Shown here: positions 24,264 to 35,609 of the stretch, piece after piece
How the letters are laid out: every line of letters begins with the position of its first letter
How positions within the stretch are numbered: the first letter of the stretch is position 1
Assembly: GCA_024741835.1 (NCBI GenBank)
Contig: JAENRP010000116.1
Span: 47,588-111,587, forward strand
Direction: 5' to 3'
From: Diplocarpon mali
Lineage: Eukaryota; Ascomycota; Leotiomycetes; Helotiales; Drepanopezizaceae
Length of the DNA: 64,000 nucleotides
The notes under the pieces: generated by a model
What the model was told of the DNA's origin: nothing
Seen by the model: the letters and a program-made list of their open reading frames with translations, nothing else
Database searches by the model: none
Made by a program: the position numbers and the translations under genes

Positions 24264-25082
24264 TGCGGGTACACAGTGCACCTTGTCACCGTCGGGGTGG
24301 CGGTGAACTCTTGGGCTGTGAGTGTTGGTACGCAGATTCCTATCGAGCGTTCGTTCCCCTCATTCCTCGGATCATCCTGTAGTGACATGTCATATGCGAT
24401 CCGAGGGGGTTTCAGAGGGACCTCGGAGGGTCTTGCAATCCGAGGACCTTGGTATGCTCGTCGTAGGCTTGGAGGAATCCAGGAGGAGAGGTGATTCAGA
24501 GGTATCAAGGTACCATCTCGGCCCTATATAGAAGGGGACACGTGACAGACTTTGCAATACATGCATCTTGACCTATTTACTCGACTTCACTCACGTGAAC
24601 ATCGATACCGGTACGGAACCTACAGTAAGCTCGTTGGATCCGCGCCATTCCAGGCATGCGGCTTCTCGTGCAAGGCTTCTACCAGGTCGGCTTTTCTGCT
24701 GTCTGCTTGGACCAGCGACCTCTACAACTGTTACTCTCCATCTTCCCCAGTGACCTATCGAGGCTAGCCTCAAGATCCGGCTCGATCCCGTTGGACCTAT
24801 CTATTCATCACCTGGGACTAAACTGTTGTATCTCGGTTTCGTACTCTGCCCTCTCACCTCTCCCTCGTTCCAAGAAAACCTCTACAGCCAATCTCATGCC
24901 GCGGTTCAATCTGCATCGCCTGGATTGGACGTCGTGAAGGGATTGAGGTTTGCAGCTTCTTGGGACGGAGCTGAAATCTCTGGGCGAAGCTTGGTTTCGG
25001 AGAGAAGGGGGAGGGAGATGGGGGAGGGAGAGGGAGAAGGGCGACTTGACCGACGCTTGAGGACTGGCGACTGGACCAACTC

Positions 25083-25227
25083 GATATTCCGATATTCCGA
25101 TATTCCGATATTCCGATATTCCGATATTCCGATGTTCCGATGTTCCGATGTTCCGACCTCCCGATATTCCGATGTTCCGACCTCCCGATATTCCGACCTT
25201 CCGTCCTTCCGACCTCCCGATCTACCG
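25083..25227. repeat. 8-bp tandem array GATATTCC and variants, about 18 units
   Basis: Six perfect GATATTCC units are followed by GATGTTCC, GACCTCCC, GACCTTCC and similar variants in register, to about 25227. Because 8 bp times 3 is 24 bp, every frame reads as an 8-residue peptide repeat, which creates a false ORF on each strand. Confidence 0.95.
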
Positions 25228-26390
25228 AGAACCCCCCAGATCTGGGAGCGGAACCAATTTCCGCCAGCAGAGGACGGCGACGAGGCGGCGTCGACTATCG
25301 CTTCCCGCCACGTGACAAGTGCACGTGCCATCGCGGATCCGCACGCATCCAGCGACACGCACCTCTTTGAAGGCGAGACCCCGAAGCCACGTTGTCGTAG
25401 GCGCCCGCACACGAGCGCAAGAGACGGGGAGCACGCGGCAGAGAGCGCCGGGGTGACGACGACGGGGACGGGGGGAACGTCTCGACCGTTCGCCTCCGTC
25501 GGTGCTTAGCGAGTCGGGAAAACACGCGCGGCGTCGTGTCTCTCGCTTCCCGCTCGGGACTCCCTTCATGCTTCGGCAGTCTTGCCGCGGAATCTGAATC
25601 TGCATGCCAGCTCCCAGCCTCTCCCCGCCTCGGGCCTCGGGCCTCGGGGCGCGAATCCCTCTCTGGACAAGCAGAATGGCGCGTAGCGAGGAACTCCCCC
25701 AGACTTCCTCGGTTGCTTGCCTGGAATGGCTTCGATCCACGGTAGCGAGAGGGAGGCTCGACGATGCGTGCTGCGCGCTACGCGCTACGCGGCGCCCTCG
25801 GATCTACGACTTGTCGCGCGTGGTGTCCCGGCCTCGGATTTTTCCTGTGGACGGATCTGTCACGGCGGCGGAGGTGGTCAACGCATTGCCAACGTCGCGG
25901 GCTGCCTTTCTCCCACCGATGCGCGAGGCGAGCACCCGAGGCATCCCCGGGCCGGAAAACCTGGGAGCCGAATACGCGTCGGGATGTCGCGCGCCGAGGA
26001 AGCTCTCGGGCCGGGACGAGCGAAATCCACGATGCCGAGCTTCCCACGGGGGGGGGGGGCGGTCCCGGAGAGGATGTCCGTGTGTTTGGCCGCCCCGCTC
26101 GCCCCGTTCCTGTACTCATCTCCCTGCTCGGGAGAAGGTCTGTCCTGCCCGTCTGGCCTCTGGGTTCTCTCGGGCCGCGGACGGGAGGAAGGGAAGGGAA
26201 AGAAGGGAAGGGAAAGAAGAGGGGCGGAGGTCAGATGGGGGCTACTTGTCCGGCGGAGATCCCCGACGGCGGCGGGCACGTGTGGCGCTCGGGGCGTCGG
26301 GCGAAGCTTTTGCCAAGGTGGCGGAAAAGCTTGTGTGGCGGGACCGAGGGCTGACGCGTCGTCTCGGGGGATTGAGATGATGCTCAACCT

Positions 26391-26525
26391 GTAGTGTAGT
26401 GTAGTGTAGTGTAGTGTAGTGTAGTGTAGTATATTGAAGTGTATTGTAGTGTAGTGTTGTGTATTGTAGTGTAGTGTATTGTAGTGTAGTGTAGTGTATT
26501 GTACTGTACTGTACTGTACTGCATC
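26391..26525. repeat. TGTAG pentamer array with TGTAT/TGTAC variants
   Basis: TGTAG units (strand-symmetric CTACA) repeat with interspersed TGTAT and, at the right end, four TGTAC units; about 27 units in all. Non-coding. It also creates spurious Tyr/Thr-rich minus-strand frames. Confidence 0.95.
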
Positions 26526-26757
26526 GTAGGGACGCAACGCGTGGGCGGATATGATATGATCTGGACATGATGTCGCGGGTTGGGGCGAGTCACGAGCCGC
26601 GGGGGGACGGCATGGGATCCCATGCCGCAGGACCGTCCACGGCCCGCGCGAGGGCCAGGTCCGAGAGTGCCGGGCTGGTCCATGGGCCGAGGATGGCTAT
26701 GGCGGGGCGGGGCGGAGCGGGGCGTTTACCGATCTTCGCTCTCGACCTGCGGGCGGG

Positions 26758-26848
26758 AGGGAGGAAAAGGGAGGAAAAGGGAGGAAAAGGAAGAAAAGGA
26801 AAGAAAAGGAAGAAAAGGAAGAAAAGGAAGAAAAGGAAGAAGAGAGGA
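26758..26848. repeat. Purine-rich imperfect array (GGAGGAAAAG / GGAAGAAAA)
   Basis: Units of about 9-12 bp made only of A and G repeat for some 90 bp. A similar GGGAAGGGAAAGAA stretch is at 26187-26220. Non-coding. Confidence 0.85.
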
Positions 26849-27486
26849 TACCCGGTAAGATAAAAATCAAAAATGAAAACCCCCAGGAACAAACGTCGGC
26901 CCACACGAGAGAGGCAAGGAGAGAGAGCGGAGGAACGAAAGAAGAGCCGCCCCCAGACTCCCCCATCCACGTGCGCTACGCCAAGGACGTCCAGCCTGGC
27001 TGACGCGTGATGACTCAGCCACCGCTGAGGCGCGACGCGAATGGGGCCTCGAGCGCACGAGCTGCGGTCAGGTCGGCAGCCGCGTCGGCGCCTCTGCTCG
27101 GCCGGCCATGGGGTCTCGTCTCTCTCGTTTGCTCTTCTTCTCTTCTTCCCTTCTTCTCTTCTTCTCTCTTCTTTCTCTTATACTTCCTTGCATTCTCTCG
27201 TCCCCTCTCGCACACTCCCTCCCTCCCTCCTCCTACCCCTCCCCCTACTCATCACACACGCGTGCACTCTGCCACGGGATCTGCCACGGCATTTTCCCCC
27301 GTGTTCCCCTTCTCCCGTTCTCCCTCCCTGAGGCATCCACCCTCCCCACTCACCCCAGCTGCCAAGACCAACCCCGTCATCGCCAAGCTTGTCAAAAAAA
27401 ACTCCTATAAGCCGTCCCCGTCCCCTTTCCCTCCTTTCTCTCCTCGCCTCATCTGCTCTCCGTCTTCAGACGATTCTCTCCCCACC

Positions 27487-28908
27487 ATGCGTCTCCCATG
27501 GCTCATCTCCCTCCCCGCCGTGCTGGCTCTCGCAGCCGCCTTCGCCGTGCAGAAGCGCGATGCCGACTTCTCCAGCGTGCGCTCGCGCATCCACAAGGAC
27601 ATGAGTGGGAGGAAGGGCGATCCGGTCGAGAAGTATTTCCGTGAGTCGCGCGTCCCACCAGTCTCTACCACCCGTCGCGAGCGAGCGAGCGAGCGAGAGA
27701 GTACAAGAGAGAGAGAGAGAGAGAGAAAGACGTGCTAACGCGGCGGTAGATGAGAGCGTGTAGGTACTCGCCATGCCGCGGTCTGCGTCAAGCACAGTAT
27801 GGAGGGCCATGGCTGATGTACAGGTGTGGGCTTGTTCAGGTTCCATCCGCATTACGATGGGAGGTAGGTCGCGTCGCCACGCCCGACGCCAAACCCATAC
27901 TGACCCGCACACCCCAACAGGTTCGCAGACCATCAACTCGGCTACCACGAGCGCAAACAGGCCCTCTCGAATCTGATCCAGACCTACCTCAGGACCTTCT
28001 CAGACCTCGGCGTCGAGACGTGGCTGATGCACGGCACGCTGCTGGGCTGGTGGTGGAACCGAAAGGTAAAAGGGCCTGCCCCCTCTCGTCAACTTCCCAT
28101 CACGCGTGGGCGAGCTGACCGCCCCCGGCCCCCCCAGATCCTCCCCTGGGATTCCGACTTGGACATGCAGGTCTCCGAAGCCTCGATGCACTACCTCGCC
28201 TCCTACTACAACATGTCCGTCTTCCACTACCGGACGCCGCGCATCCCCAAGGGCCGGGACTACCTGCTGGAGATCAACCCGCACTACGTGGATCGCGAGC
28301 AGACCGACCGCCTCAACGTCATCGACGCCCGCTGGATCGATACCGACAGCGGCCTGTTCATCGACATCACGACGGCGAGGTACAACACCACGCACCCGGC
28401 CGGCCCGGGCATGCTGAGTTGCAAGGATGGGCACGAGTACCGGGTATGCTTGTCCCGTGACCCGACGCGCGCCCGGCGGGGGTGGAGAGAGGGGACGCGG
28501 CTGACACGACTGGCTTCGCTAGGATACCTACATCTTCCCTCTGCGGGATACCTTGTTCGAGGGCACGCCGGCCAAGATCCCGTCGGGGTACCGGGACATC
28601 CTGGAAGCCGAGTACAAGCACAAGGCCCTGACCGAGACTGAGTACGAGGGGTGAGTGTCTCTTCTCTTTCCCCCCCCCCCCCTCCTGGTCTGAAGTTGGG
28701 CGTGCTGAGGGGAAACAGGCATCGGTTCGACGAGGCGCAGCTGGAGTGGATCCCCGTGCGGGAAAAGGATGAGCCTTGGGGGCCAGAGTCCGAGAAGGGA
28801 GACCCCGCACCCGATTTTCTCTACTCCCCCGCAGCCAGCCGTCCGGCGCACGGCCGAACCGGAGCTCCAAAGCAGAGCCGCGAGGCGGGCGCGGAGGCGG
28901 CGGCGTGA
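27487..28908 (+). CDS. Secreted LicD-family protein, 318 aa, seven exons including 10-nt and 24-nt exons
   Basis: Exons are 27487-27640, 27750-27759, 27840-27863, 27921-28065, 28138-28443, 28523-28650 and 28719-28908 (957 nt), all GT-AG. An N-terminal signal peptide (MRLPWLISLPAVLALAAAFA) is followed by QKRD, a possible Kex2-type site. The LicD core has HGTLLGWWW (about 100-108) then ILPWDSDLDMQ with the acidic triplet Asp116/118/120, a nucleotidyltransferase-like metal site. LicD proteins transfer phosphocholine or phospho-sugars; in fungi the related Mnn4-type proteins are needed for mannosylphosphate on N-glycans in the Golgi. A role in glycan modification in the secretory route is the best inference, with donor and acceptor unknown. 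Exons 2 and 3 are required to join EKYF to FADHQLGYHERK in frame. The last exon ends in a Glu/Ala-rich tail. Convergent with the BTB gene. Confidence 0.85.
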
Positions 28909-29979
28909 TGGATCTCGCGACGGAGGGGACGCGCTGCACTCCACAGCCGGCGGGAGTGAGAGCCGATTGAGGGTGAGCCCTCTGGGGGCCGTCTTGTTTT
29001 CCTGTGCCGCCTGCCAGGCGATCACGGAGCGGGGCTCTGTCTCCCGAATTGGATCTGAATTCTTGCGGGAGACATTGATGGGATCGGAGTCTTTTGTTTT
29101 GGGCTGGAACGGACTGGTATGCTGCGGGTGGGATTCTTTCCCGGCGGTATCGCGCCAGCCGGGATACGATGAGAGACGGGCGGGAGCGAGAGCTCGGCCG
29201 GGGATGGAAAGGGGACGAAGCGAATAGGACCTGATGTAATGATAATGAAGATATGTAACCCGCCACCGCCACCGTCACCGCCACCGTCACCGCAACCCAA
29301 CGTGGGATATGGGAGAAGAGGGTTGGACGTGGGATAGGTCCCCACGGGTATCGTGGTCTGGGGGTTTTGTCCGCCGCCAGATCTCTCCCGGCTGGGGTCG
29401 TGTTCCCCGTCGCGGCCACCAGCCTGTCCAGTGCCGACCGCGACTCGCAGCACGACGGGGGGGGGGGTTCTGGTGACGTGACGTGATGGAATGTGGGTGT
29501 TGGATTTGGATGGATGGATGGATGGATTTAGCTAGCTAGCTGCGCGACTGGTGGGGTCTAGGTGATATAACGCTTGGAATGTGCGTGTCTAGATATATAT
29601 ACACACACATACATACCGATCAGAAAGTCCACCCTGGACGAGAGCCGGGGGGTGCTGCGTTGTCGGTGGACGGCGCCGGCTAGTCTCTGTTTGCAGTTCT
29701 ACCAGGAGCTTGATCGTCTCAGCGCCGCCAGTCGGGCTTCGTTACTTTTCGCTGGGGCATCGTACAGAGATGCCCGTCACGGCTCACACCACGGATCGCG
29801 GTCTTCCCTCGCGTGATTCATCGTGACTTCGGCCGGCCTCTGGCTCCTCTCCCTCGCGCATGCCTGGATATCTTCACCGCGCAGCAGAACAATCAACTCA
29901 GACTCCCACACAGCCGAGCACCCCGAGACGCACGCCTCCAACGCCACGCCCCGGACCCCCCTCATACCCCAGACCAGAC
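28909..29979. other. Convergent 3' spacer with short repeats
   Basis: About 1.1 kb between the converging LicD-family and BTB genes. It contains a CCGCCACCGTCA hexamer-type array at about 29262-29297, a G10 run near 29458, a GGAT array at 29505-29528 and an AC/AT-rich stretch at about 29592-29612. No gene is supported. Confidence 0.5.
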
Positions 29980-31066
29980 TCACCAATCTTCCTCCTCCGG
30001 GTCCCACGGCAGTTCGCAGTCGTCGATGGCCGCGCACAAGAACCGGTGTCGATAGTCGGCCTCGCCCGCCCGCACCCGGCCTCTCTCCAGCATCAGCTTG
30101 TTCTCCAGCAGGCTCTGCAGAGACGGCATCACGCTCGCGAGGCCGTCCCCCGGCCGCCCCGCCCACTGGTCGTGCAGATGGCGGTAGAAGTGCGCATTCT
30201 GGGTCGGCAGCTGCTCGCGCTGGATGTCGCTCGTCGCCGCGCAGAGCTCCTGGCGCACCTGTCCGTCGCGGTTGATGGCGAGGAAGAGCTCCTGGTTGGT
30301 GGCGAGCAGGCGCTCGCAGACGCGCGTGTAGGCCAACGTCGCGGCACACACGAGGCTGTAGTGGCCGTCGAGGAAGCGGCTGCTGTAGCCTTCCCACTGG
30401 CCGACGACGTGCACGAGCGCCTCGCGGAAGAGCAGCGGGTGGCGCAGCTTCTGGGCCAGCAGCAGCGCCGAGTTGCAGTTCGAGGGGATCTCGGCCACGA
30501 GCTGGCCCGAGTGCCAGAGCGCCGTGTAGAGCGAGGCCGAGAAGGTCGGGAGGCAGCCGTACCATTCGGCGAGGCGCGTCATGTCCGAGAGCTCGCCGAG
30601 GCCGGCGATGGTGTATTCCCTCCGGTAGATGGCGCAGAGCAGTTTCTCGAAGGCTACGTCGTCGGCCGAGCTTCCCATTCCATCCGGAGGCGAACGGCTC
30701 GTGGCCGGAGACGGAGACGGAGACGGAGACGGGATTTCCTGCCAGCCATGGTCAGCGACGGTGCTCTGATGCTGGGTTGGGGGAACACACCTGCGGCGCG
30801 ACTTCCAGTCCCCATCCTCCGTCGGGCTCGCGGACCGAGACGTAATCGTACCGCCAGCATCTCTTCTCGTGATCCTCCTCCAGCCTCTTGTCGGCGGATT
30901 CCAGGAGCGTGCGGAAAAATGCCGAGTACAGCTTGAGCAGCACCGAATGGACGTGGAATTCCTTCTCGAACACCCGAATCCGCACATCCGTCTTCATACC
31001 TGGCACCGTAAACGCTATGGGGATCCCCGGGCTGTAGATCGGACTCCACGAGTTGTTGCGTGACAT
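29980..31066 (-). CDS. BTB/POZ-domain protein, 344 aa, two exons
   Basis: Exons are 31066-30791 and 30738-29980 (1035 nt), joined across a 52-nt GTGTGT...CAG intron. Residues about 20-65 (TDVRIRVFEKEFHVHSVLLK, then LYSAFFRTLLESAD) are the opening of a BTB fold; LLCAIYRREYTIAGL and MTRLAEWYGCLPTFSASLY continue it after the intron. A (Ser-Pro)n stretch between them is encoded by a GGAGAC repeat at 30712-30731 on the plus strand. The rest is helical. BTB domains mediate dimerisation and often Cullin-3 binding; fungal BTB proteins of this simple type are mostly uncharacterised. The start is uncertain: the frame stays open upstream to 31432, but the sequence before MSRNNSW looks less like protein. 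Confidence 0.8.
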
Positions 31067-32975
31067 GCTGGAAGAGGTGGTCGGTCTCGCCGTCGCATCA
31101 CCGACGGGCGAGATGGTGGAGGCTTGGGCGGACGGCGTCTCCAGGGCGGTGATGCGGTCGGTGTAGAACGCCCGATTCCTCTTCGCTACCTCGGGCCGGC
31201 CTGTCTGGAGATGTGCATGTCTACTTGAGATAACGCGGGAACCAGACGCAATCGATTGCCATGTAGCCTCGGGTGCACCAGCGTTGCTGATGACAACAGC
31301 CGGGCCACAACACCTCCACAGCAGGAAGTACTCCCGAACGAGGATCATGCGAGCTAGAGACTGGAATGTCTGACGTCGGAATAACCTCAATTTCGGAGCG
31401 GAGAGAATCCACGACGGGCCAGAGGCAGGCACTGGCTGAATCTAGGTTAGGAGTGCGTCGTGAACCCGGGAGGGATGAAACGACCCTTGGCCACAGCATT
31501 TGCGCACTCTAATACACGCTAAACCTGCCATCTCTGGCATAAGGAAGAGCTGTTTCCCGGAGACCTGCTCGCAGGATGGTTTGTGTTTTGTTCGAGATCC
31601 AAGCCGATCTTTCTCCGCTCACGCATATCTCATCTCACTTGAATCGCACTGGGAACCTTGAAGCGTGTTGGAAGTATTAGATAGTGACTGTAGTGGCCAT
31701 GTGTCAGGCATTTACAGCTCTACGTTGATATCGTCTCCTCATTCTATAGATCACAGGACCTATCATTTAGATCCCGTCAGAGTTTGCCGTCTCCACGGCG
31801 TTGCAATGCCACATAGCGAGTATGGGCTCCGCTCCTAGAAACATACATGTTTCTGGATCTCTCTTCGTTATGCTGGCTCGGCGATCAAAACCTCCTCCGG
31901 TCCCATTCTGAGGATACTCCCTGCATTATCCTATTCACTCAAGCGCAAGTGCAGGGAAGAAGACCAAGGGGCAAATGGACGCCCAGATACTCGCTATTCA
32001 GATACAGGGATGTTTCAGAGCGGACAGTATCAGAGGCACTTGATATTACCTCATTCTGAGGATCGTGAAAGCCGACATCACGTAGCGGAAAGAACATCCG
32101 GTGGACGAGGGAGGAGCGTCCGCATTCTTCTTAAGCAATTCCGGTCATCACATTGCTTTAACGTGGTAACATGGCTGAGTTTTGATTCCCCGTGACAGCG
32201 GACGTTGTTGTTGCCTGAAAAATGCATCTTCTTGCTCGGCCCTCAGCCTCTCGCTTATTCTTTGTTTACTTACTTACTCGCCCCCGAGCCGTATCAGCCT
32301 CCTCCAGAGGGACTCGATCACAAACCCCCACCTCTGCAGACTCCCTGCACCAACACAAAGTTACGGCTCCTCAATCATCTGCCTTCACTTGGCTCTACCG
32401 CAGGCTTGCTTTCGTAACTACCTGGAGCCTATTCATGATTCGCAACTTTTGAGCAGGAACCTTCCCGGGCAAGATTCGGCGCTACGTAGAATGAGCAAGC
32501 ATACACTTACGTCCATGTCGGAAGAGACGTCAGTATCTCATCCGGAATCTCCATAACCTTTCCGTGGTAAGCCCGCTACGCCGATTCCAAAAGCAATCTT
32601 TTCCGGACTGACGATTGAGTGAGTGACCAATGGGGATTTCATCACTCGTAGACAGCCAGAGTTGTATACTCATAGTGACAGCAGACAGACTGCAATCCCT
32701 TGAACGGCCATCCAGAAACGATACGCATACTCAACACCATCCGCGCAACAAGGCGGATGGTTTGTAAGCACTATTCCAGGTACAACGCATCGAGTTCACT
32801 CCGCGATTGAATTCTGGGATGCACAGAACGGTACAAGTTCTAGTTCTAATTATGGTTTTATACTACCTTTGATTCCTGACTCAGGTCATGTATTGGAAGG
32901 GCAGGAGTTCGTTTATGTACGCCGCCCCCTATACTCCACATTAGCGCCTCGCTAATCTGCCATCTCACGCTACAG
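31067..32975. other. 1.9-kb spacer between BTB gene and photolyase
   Basis: Holds the promoters of the divergent BTB and PHR1 genes. Only short ORFs are present (for example 32182-32556), none with recognised domains. No tandem repeat or RNA gene seen. Confidence 0.45.
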
Positions 32976-35003
32976 ATGGCCCCTGCGTCGGCCGATCGAG
33001 CGATGACGTCCACGATTCACGCGTCAAGTCTCAACACTGCGAATCGTCGCGCAGATATTTGTCACGTCCATCGAGATTTAATGTTTACCTTTCGGCTTCA
33101 GCCCTCTAGACACGCTGCGACAGCATTGCGCTCGATCTCAGTCTTGACATCCCTCAACTTTCCAACTCACTCAAGCATCAGCACGCTCACAAGCCGCAGT
33201 ATCTGCCAGATGCCGCCAAAGAAAGTTGCAACGAACGGCAAACGCAAAGCCTCCACGCCCCTCGAGTCTTTTCCAGATGGAAGCGGCAGCAAAAAGTCTA
33301 AGATTAGCAATGACTCTGACCCTCTTCGTCGACCCCACCAGACGGCTCAAGAAGCAGAGGACAATGGCATCGTGCTCCGCAAGTTTTATCCCCACGAGAT
33401 GTGCAACGCGAGAGCGGTAGCATACAACAAAGACGAACTGCCTCGGCCGATCGAACTGCTATACAACGCGCTCTCCGAGACGAAAGCGGAGCGCGAGAAG
33501 ATCGCGGTCAAGGATGCGGTGGTGCACTGGTTTAAATGCGACCTGAGGACGAGGGATAACAAGAGCTTGCATCTGGCAAGCGAGAAGGCGAAAGAGAAGG
33601 GCGTACCACTGATCGCCATCTATATCGTCAGCCCACAAGATTTCGAGGCGCATTTGACGGCCCCTGTGAGAGTGGATTTCGTTCTCCGGACGTTGCAGGT
33701 GCTGAAGGACGATTTGGGGAAGCTGGATATTCCCTTGCATGTCGAGACGGTGGAGAAGAGACGGAATGTCGAAGGTCGGATACTGGAAGTTTTGAATGAG
33801 TGGGGCGCGAGTCATCTTTTTGCGAATATGGAGTATGAGGTTGATGAACTGAGACGGGAGGCGAGGATGGTGAGAGCCTGTCTAGGCATGGGCGTTTCCA
33901 TGGATGTTGTGCATGATACTTGCGTGGTAAACCCGGGAGAACTGTCGAGTGGGACGGGGAAGCAGTATTCGGTGTATACCCCGTGGTATCGGGCATGGAT
34001 GGCGCACATTCACAAGACTCCGACGCTCTTAGATCTCTTTGACGCCCCCAGTAGGAATCCTCGCGGGGCGAGGGACCAGTTCGGAGGGTTATTTGAGACG
34101 AAGATTCCGGATGCTCCAGCGAACAAAACCTTGACGGCTGAAGAGAAGAAGAGATTCCGGTCTATGTGGCCTCCCGGGGAAGAGGAGGCTCTGGAGAGGT
34201 GCCGGAGGTATTGTGATGAGCGCATAGGAAAATACCACGATCTGCGGAATTTCCCTGCCAAAGCAGCGACCTCCTCCCTGAGTGTTCACTTTGCGAGCGG
34301 CACTCTCAGTGCTCGCACCGCGATCCGGACAGCACGAGACCACAATGCGACCAAGAAACTTGACGGCGGCAATAGCGGTATTCAGACGTGGATATCAGAA
34401 GTCGCCTGGCGAGACTTCTACAAGCACGTCCTGGCGCACTGGCCATACGTCTGCATGAACAAGCCCTTCAAGCCGGAATACACAAACATCAGCTGGGAGT
34501 ACAATCAAGAGCACTTCAAGGCATGGACCGAAGGTAAAACTGGGTATCCTATCGTCGACGCTGCGATGCGACAGCTTAACCACTGCGGGTACATGCACAA
34601 CCGATGCCGCATGATAGTCGGTTCATTCCTGGCAAAGCATCTCCTGCTTGACTGGCGCATGGGCGAGCGCTATTTCATGGAACATCTCATCGACGGCGAT
34701 TTCGCTTCCAACAACGGTGGGTGGGGATTCAGCGCCTCGACGGGCGTGGATCCGCAGCCGTATTTCCGGATCTTCAACCCCTTGCTTCAGAGCGAGAAGT
34801 TTGACGCGGAGGGCGAATTCATCCGGAAGTGGGTGCCAGAATTAGCGGGTGTGAAGGGGAAGGCGATTCATGATCCGTACGGAAGAGGAGAAAGGGCTCA
34901 GGCGAAGAAGAAGGGTTATCCGGAGAGGATTGTTGATCATAAAGAGTGTAGGGAGAGGGCTTTGAGCAGGTATAAGGAAGGTCTGGGGAGAGAAACTGCG
35001 TAA
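32976..35003 (+). CDS. PHR1: Class I CPD DNA photolyase, up to 675 aa, single exon
   Basis: The intronless frame encodes an N-terminal photolyase domain (VVHWFKCDLRTRDNKSL, VPLIAIYIVSP) and a complete FAD-binding/catalytic domain. Landmarks are TGYPIVDAAMRQLNHCGYMH, NRCRMIVGSFLAKHLLLDWR, GERYFMEHLIDGDFASNNGG and DPQPYFRIFNPLLQSEKFD. It should repair cyclobutane pyrimidine dimers using blue/UV-A light with FADH-. Three in-frame starts matter. ATG 32976 gives the longest form. ATG 33081 begins MFTFRLQPSRHAATALRS, a good mitochondrial presequence. ATG 33210 begins MPPKKVATNGKRKAS and carries basic nuclear-localisation-like clusters (KRK, KKSK). Dual nuclear and mitochondrial products from one gene are therefore plausible. 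The C-terminus is basic. I annotate the longest form; the true main start is uncertain. Confidence 0.94.
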   Translation: MAPASADRAMTSTIHASSLNTANRRADICHVHRDLMFTFRLQPSRHAATALRSISVLTSLNFPTHSSISTLTSRSICQMPPKKVATNGKRKASTPLESFPDGSGSKKSKISNDSDPLRRPHQTAQEAEDNGIVLRKFYPHEMCNARAVAYNKDELPRPIELLYNALSETKAEREKIAVKDAVVHWFKCDLRTRDNKSLHLASEKAKEKGVPLIAIYIVSPQDFEAHLTAPVRVDFVLRTLQVLKDDLGKLDIPLHVETVEKRRNVEGRILEVLNEWGASHLFANMEYEVDELRREARMVRACLGMGVSMDVVHDTCVVNPGELSSGTGKQYSVYTPWYRAWMAHIHKTPTLLDLFDAPSRNPRGARDQFGGLFETKIPDAPANKTLTAEEKKRFRSMWPPGEEEALERCRRYCDERIGKYHDLRNFPAKAATSSLSVHFASGTLSARTAIRTARDHNATKKLDGGNSGIQTWISEVAWRDFYKHVLAHWPYVCMNKPFKPEYTNISWEYNQEHFKAWTEGKTGYPIVDAAMRQLNHCGYMHNRCRMIVGSFLAKHLLLDWRMGERYFMEHLIDGDFASNNGGWGFSASTGVDPQPYFRIFNPLLQSEKFDAEGEFIRKWVPELAGVKGKAIHDPYGRGERAQAKKKGYPERIVDHKECRERALSRYKEGLGRETA

Positions 35004-35056
35004 AGACTCTGTGAGCTATCCTGTGTACCACTACCCACTGCCATTTATCATAGAGA

Positions 35057-35609
35057 GTGTTCTCGGCTATCCTGTCAAACCCCTCTGACGCAGGTTCTCG
35101 CTTCAGCGCTTGTTTAGACCCTCCCTTTCCTCGACACTTCTCCTGCCCTGACGATACAAACCTCGCAACCCATGATCAAAATCTGCAGTACAGCCACGGT
35201 TGCCCTCCACGAAGTCCATGGCAGGGTAAACTGCTTCAAAGCAAGATCAGAATTCGCGAGCCTCGGATTTCCGCACCTCAAGACCGAGATCCCGGATGCA
35301 GTCCGAGGACAGTGCTCGTTCTCGACACGGCTCAGGAGAGGAAAGATCATATTGGTGTTTATGACGGCACGTGTGCTCCATGACTGCGTAGGTCGGCCCG
35401 AGCCCAAGCCGCCAACGCCAACTCACGCAGGGGCGCCCACGTGTTGACGACACCCTCGGGCCCAGATGAGATACCATCGACCCGGTCCACCGTCGGCAGC
35501 TACCGCCCGATTCTCACCGACGCCCAAGAAACCATTGCCGATGCCGATCCGACTCGGCAGATATCAACGGCCACGGGTCCGTCTACTGGTCCCGATGCTG
35601 AGGAGTAGC
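35057..35609 (+). CDS. Possible short gene, only the last exon reads like protein
   Basis: The segment 35430-35609, after a good CACGCAG acceptor, translates to GAHVLTTPSGPDEIPSTRST onward, through ILTDAQETIADADPTRQIST, ending GPDAEE and TAG. Its composition looks coding. It joins in frame to RKDHIGVYDGT upstream if a GTGTGC donor at about 35370 is used, but the earlier part of that frame is poor. This could be a small lineage-specific gene just downstream of PHR1, a decayed gene, or chance. No family recognised. Confidence 0.2.

Larger units (their letters stand above)
24264..27486. other. 3.2-kb GC-rich gene-free stretch packed with microsatellites
   Basis: No gene is supported. The region contains an 8-bp tandem repeat, a TGTAG pentamer array and purine-rich GGAAGAAAA runs (listed separately). 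Long open frames on both strands here (25604-26380, 25878-26537) are products of high GC and repeat periodicity. The right end is the LicD-family gene promoter; a TATAAG at about 27406-27411 lies some 80 bp upstream of its ATG, after a long CT-rich tract (27117-27240). Confidence 0.5.

Noticed and set aside
24826..25509. 227-codon plus-strand ORF with an IFRYSDIP repeat
   Set aside because: The peptide repeat is the 8-bp array read in frame; the minus strand is open in the same way.
25604..26537. Overlapping long frames on both strands (196-258 codons)
   Set aside because: High GC suppresses stop codons; three overlapping frames are all open and one ends in the TGTAG array.
28367..29419. 350-codon minus-strand ORF
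   Set aside because: Antisense to LicD exons and the following spacer, with no protein character.
29860..30936. 358-codon plus-strand ORF
   Set aside because: Antisense shadow of the BTB gene, whose minus-strand frame has a recognisable domain and a consistent intron.
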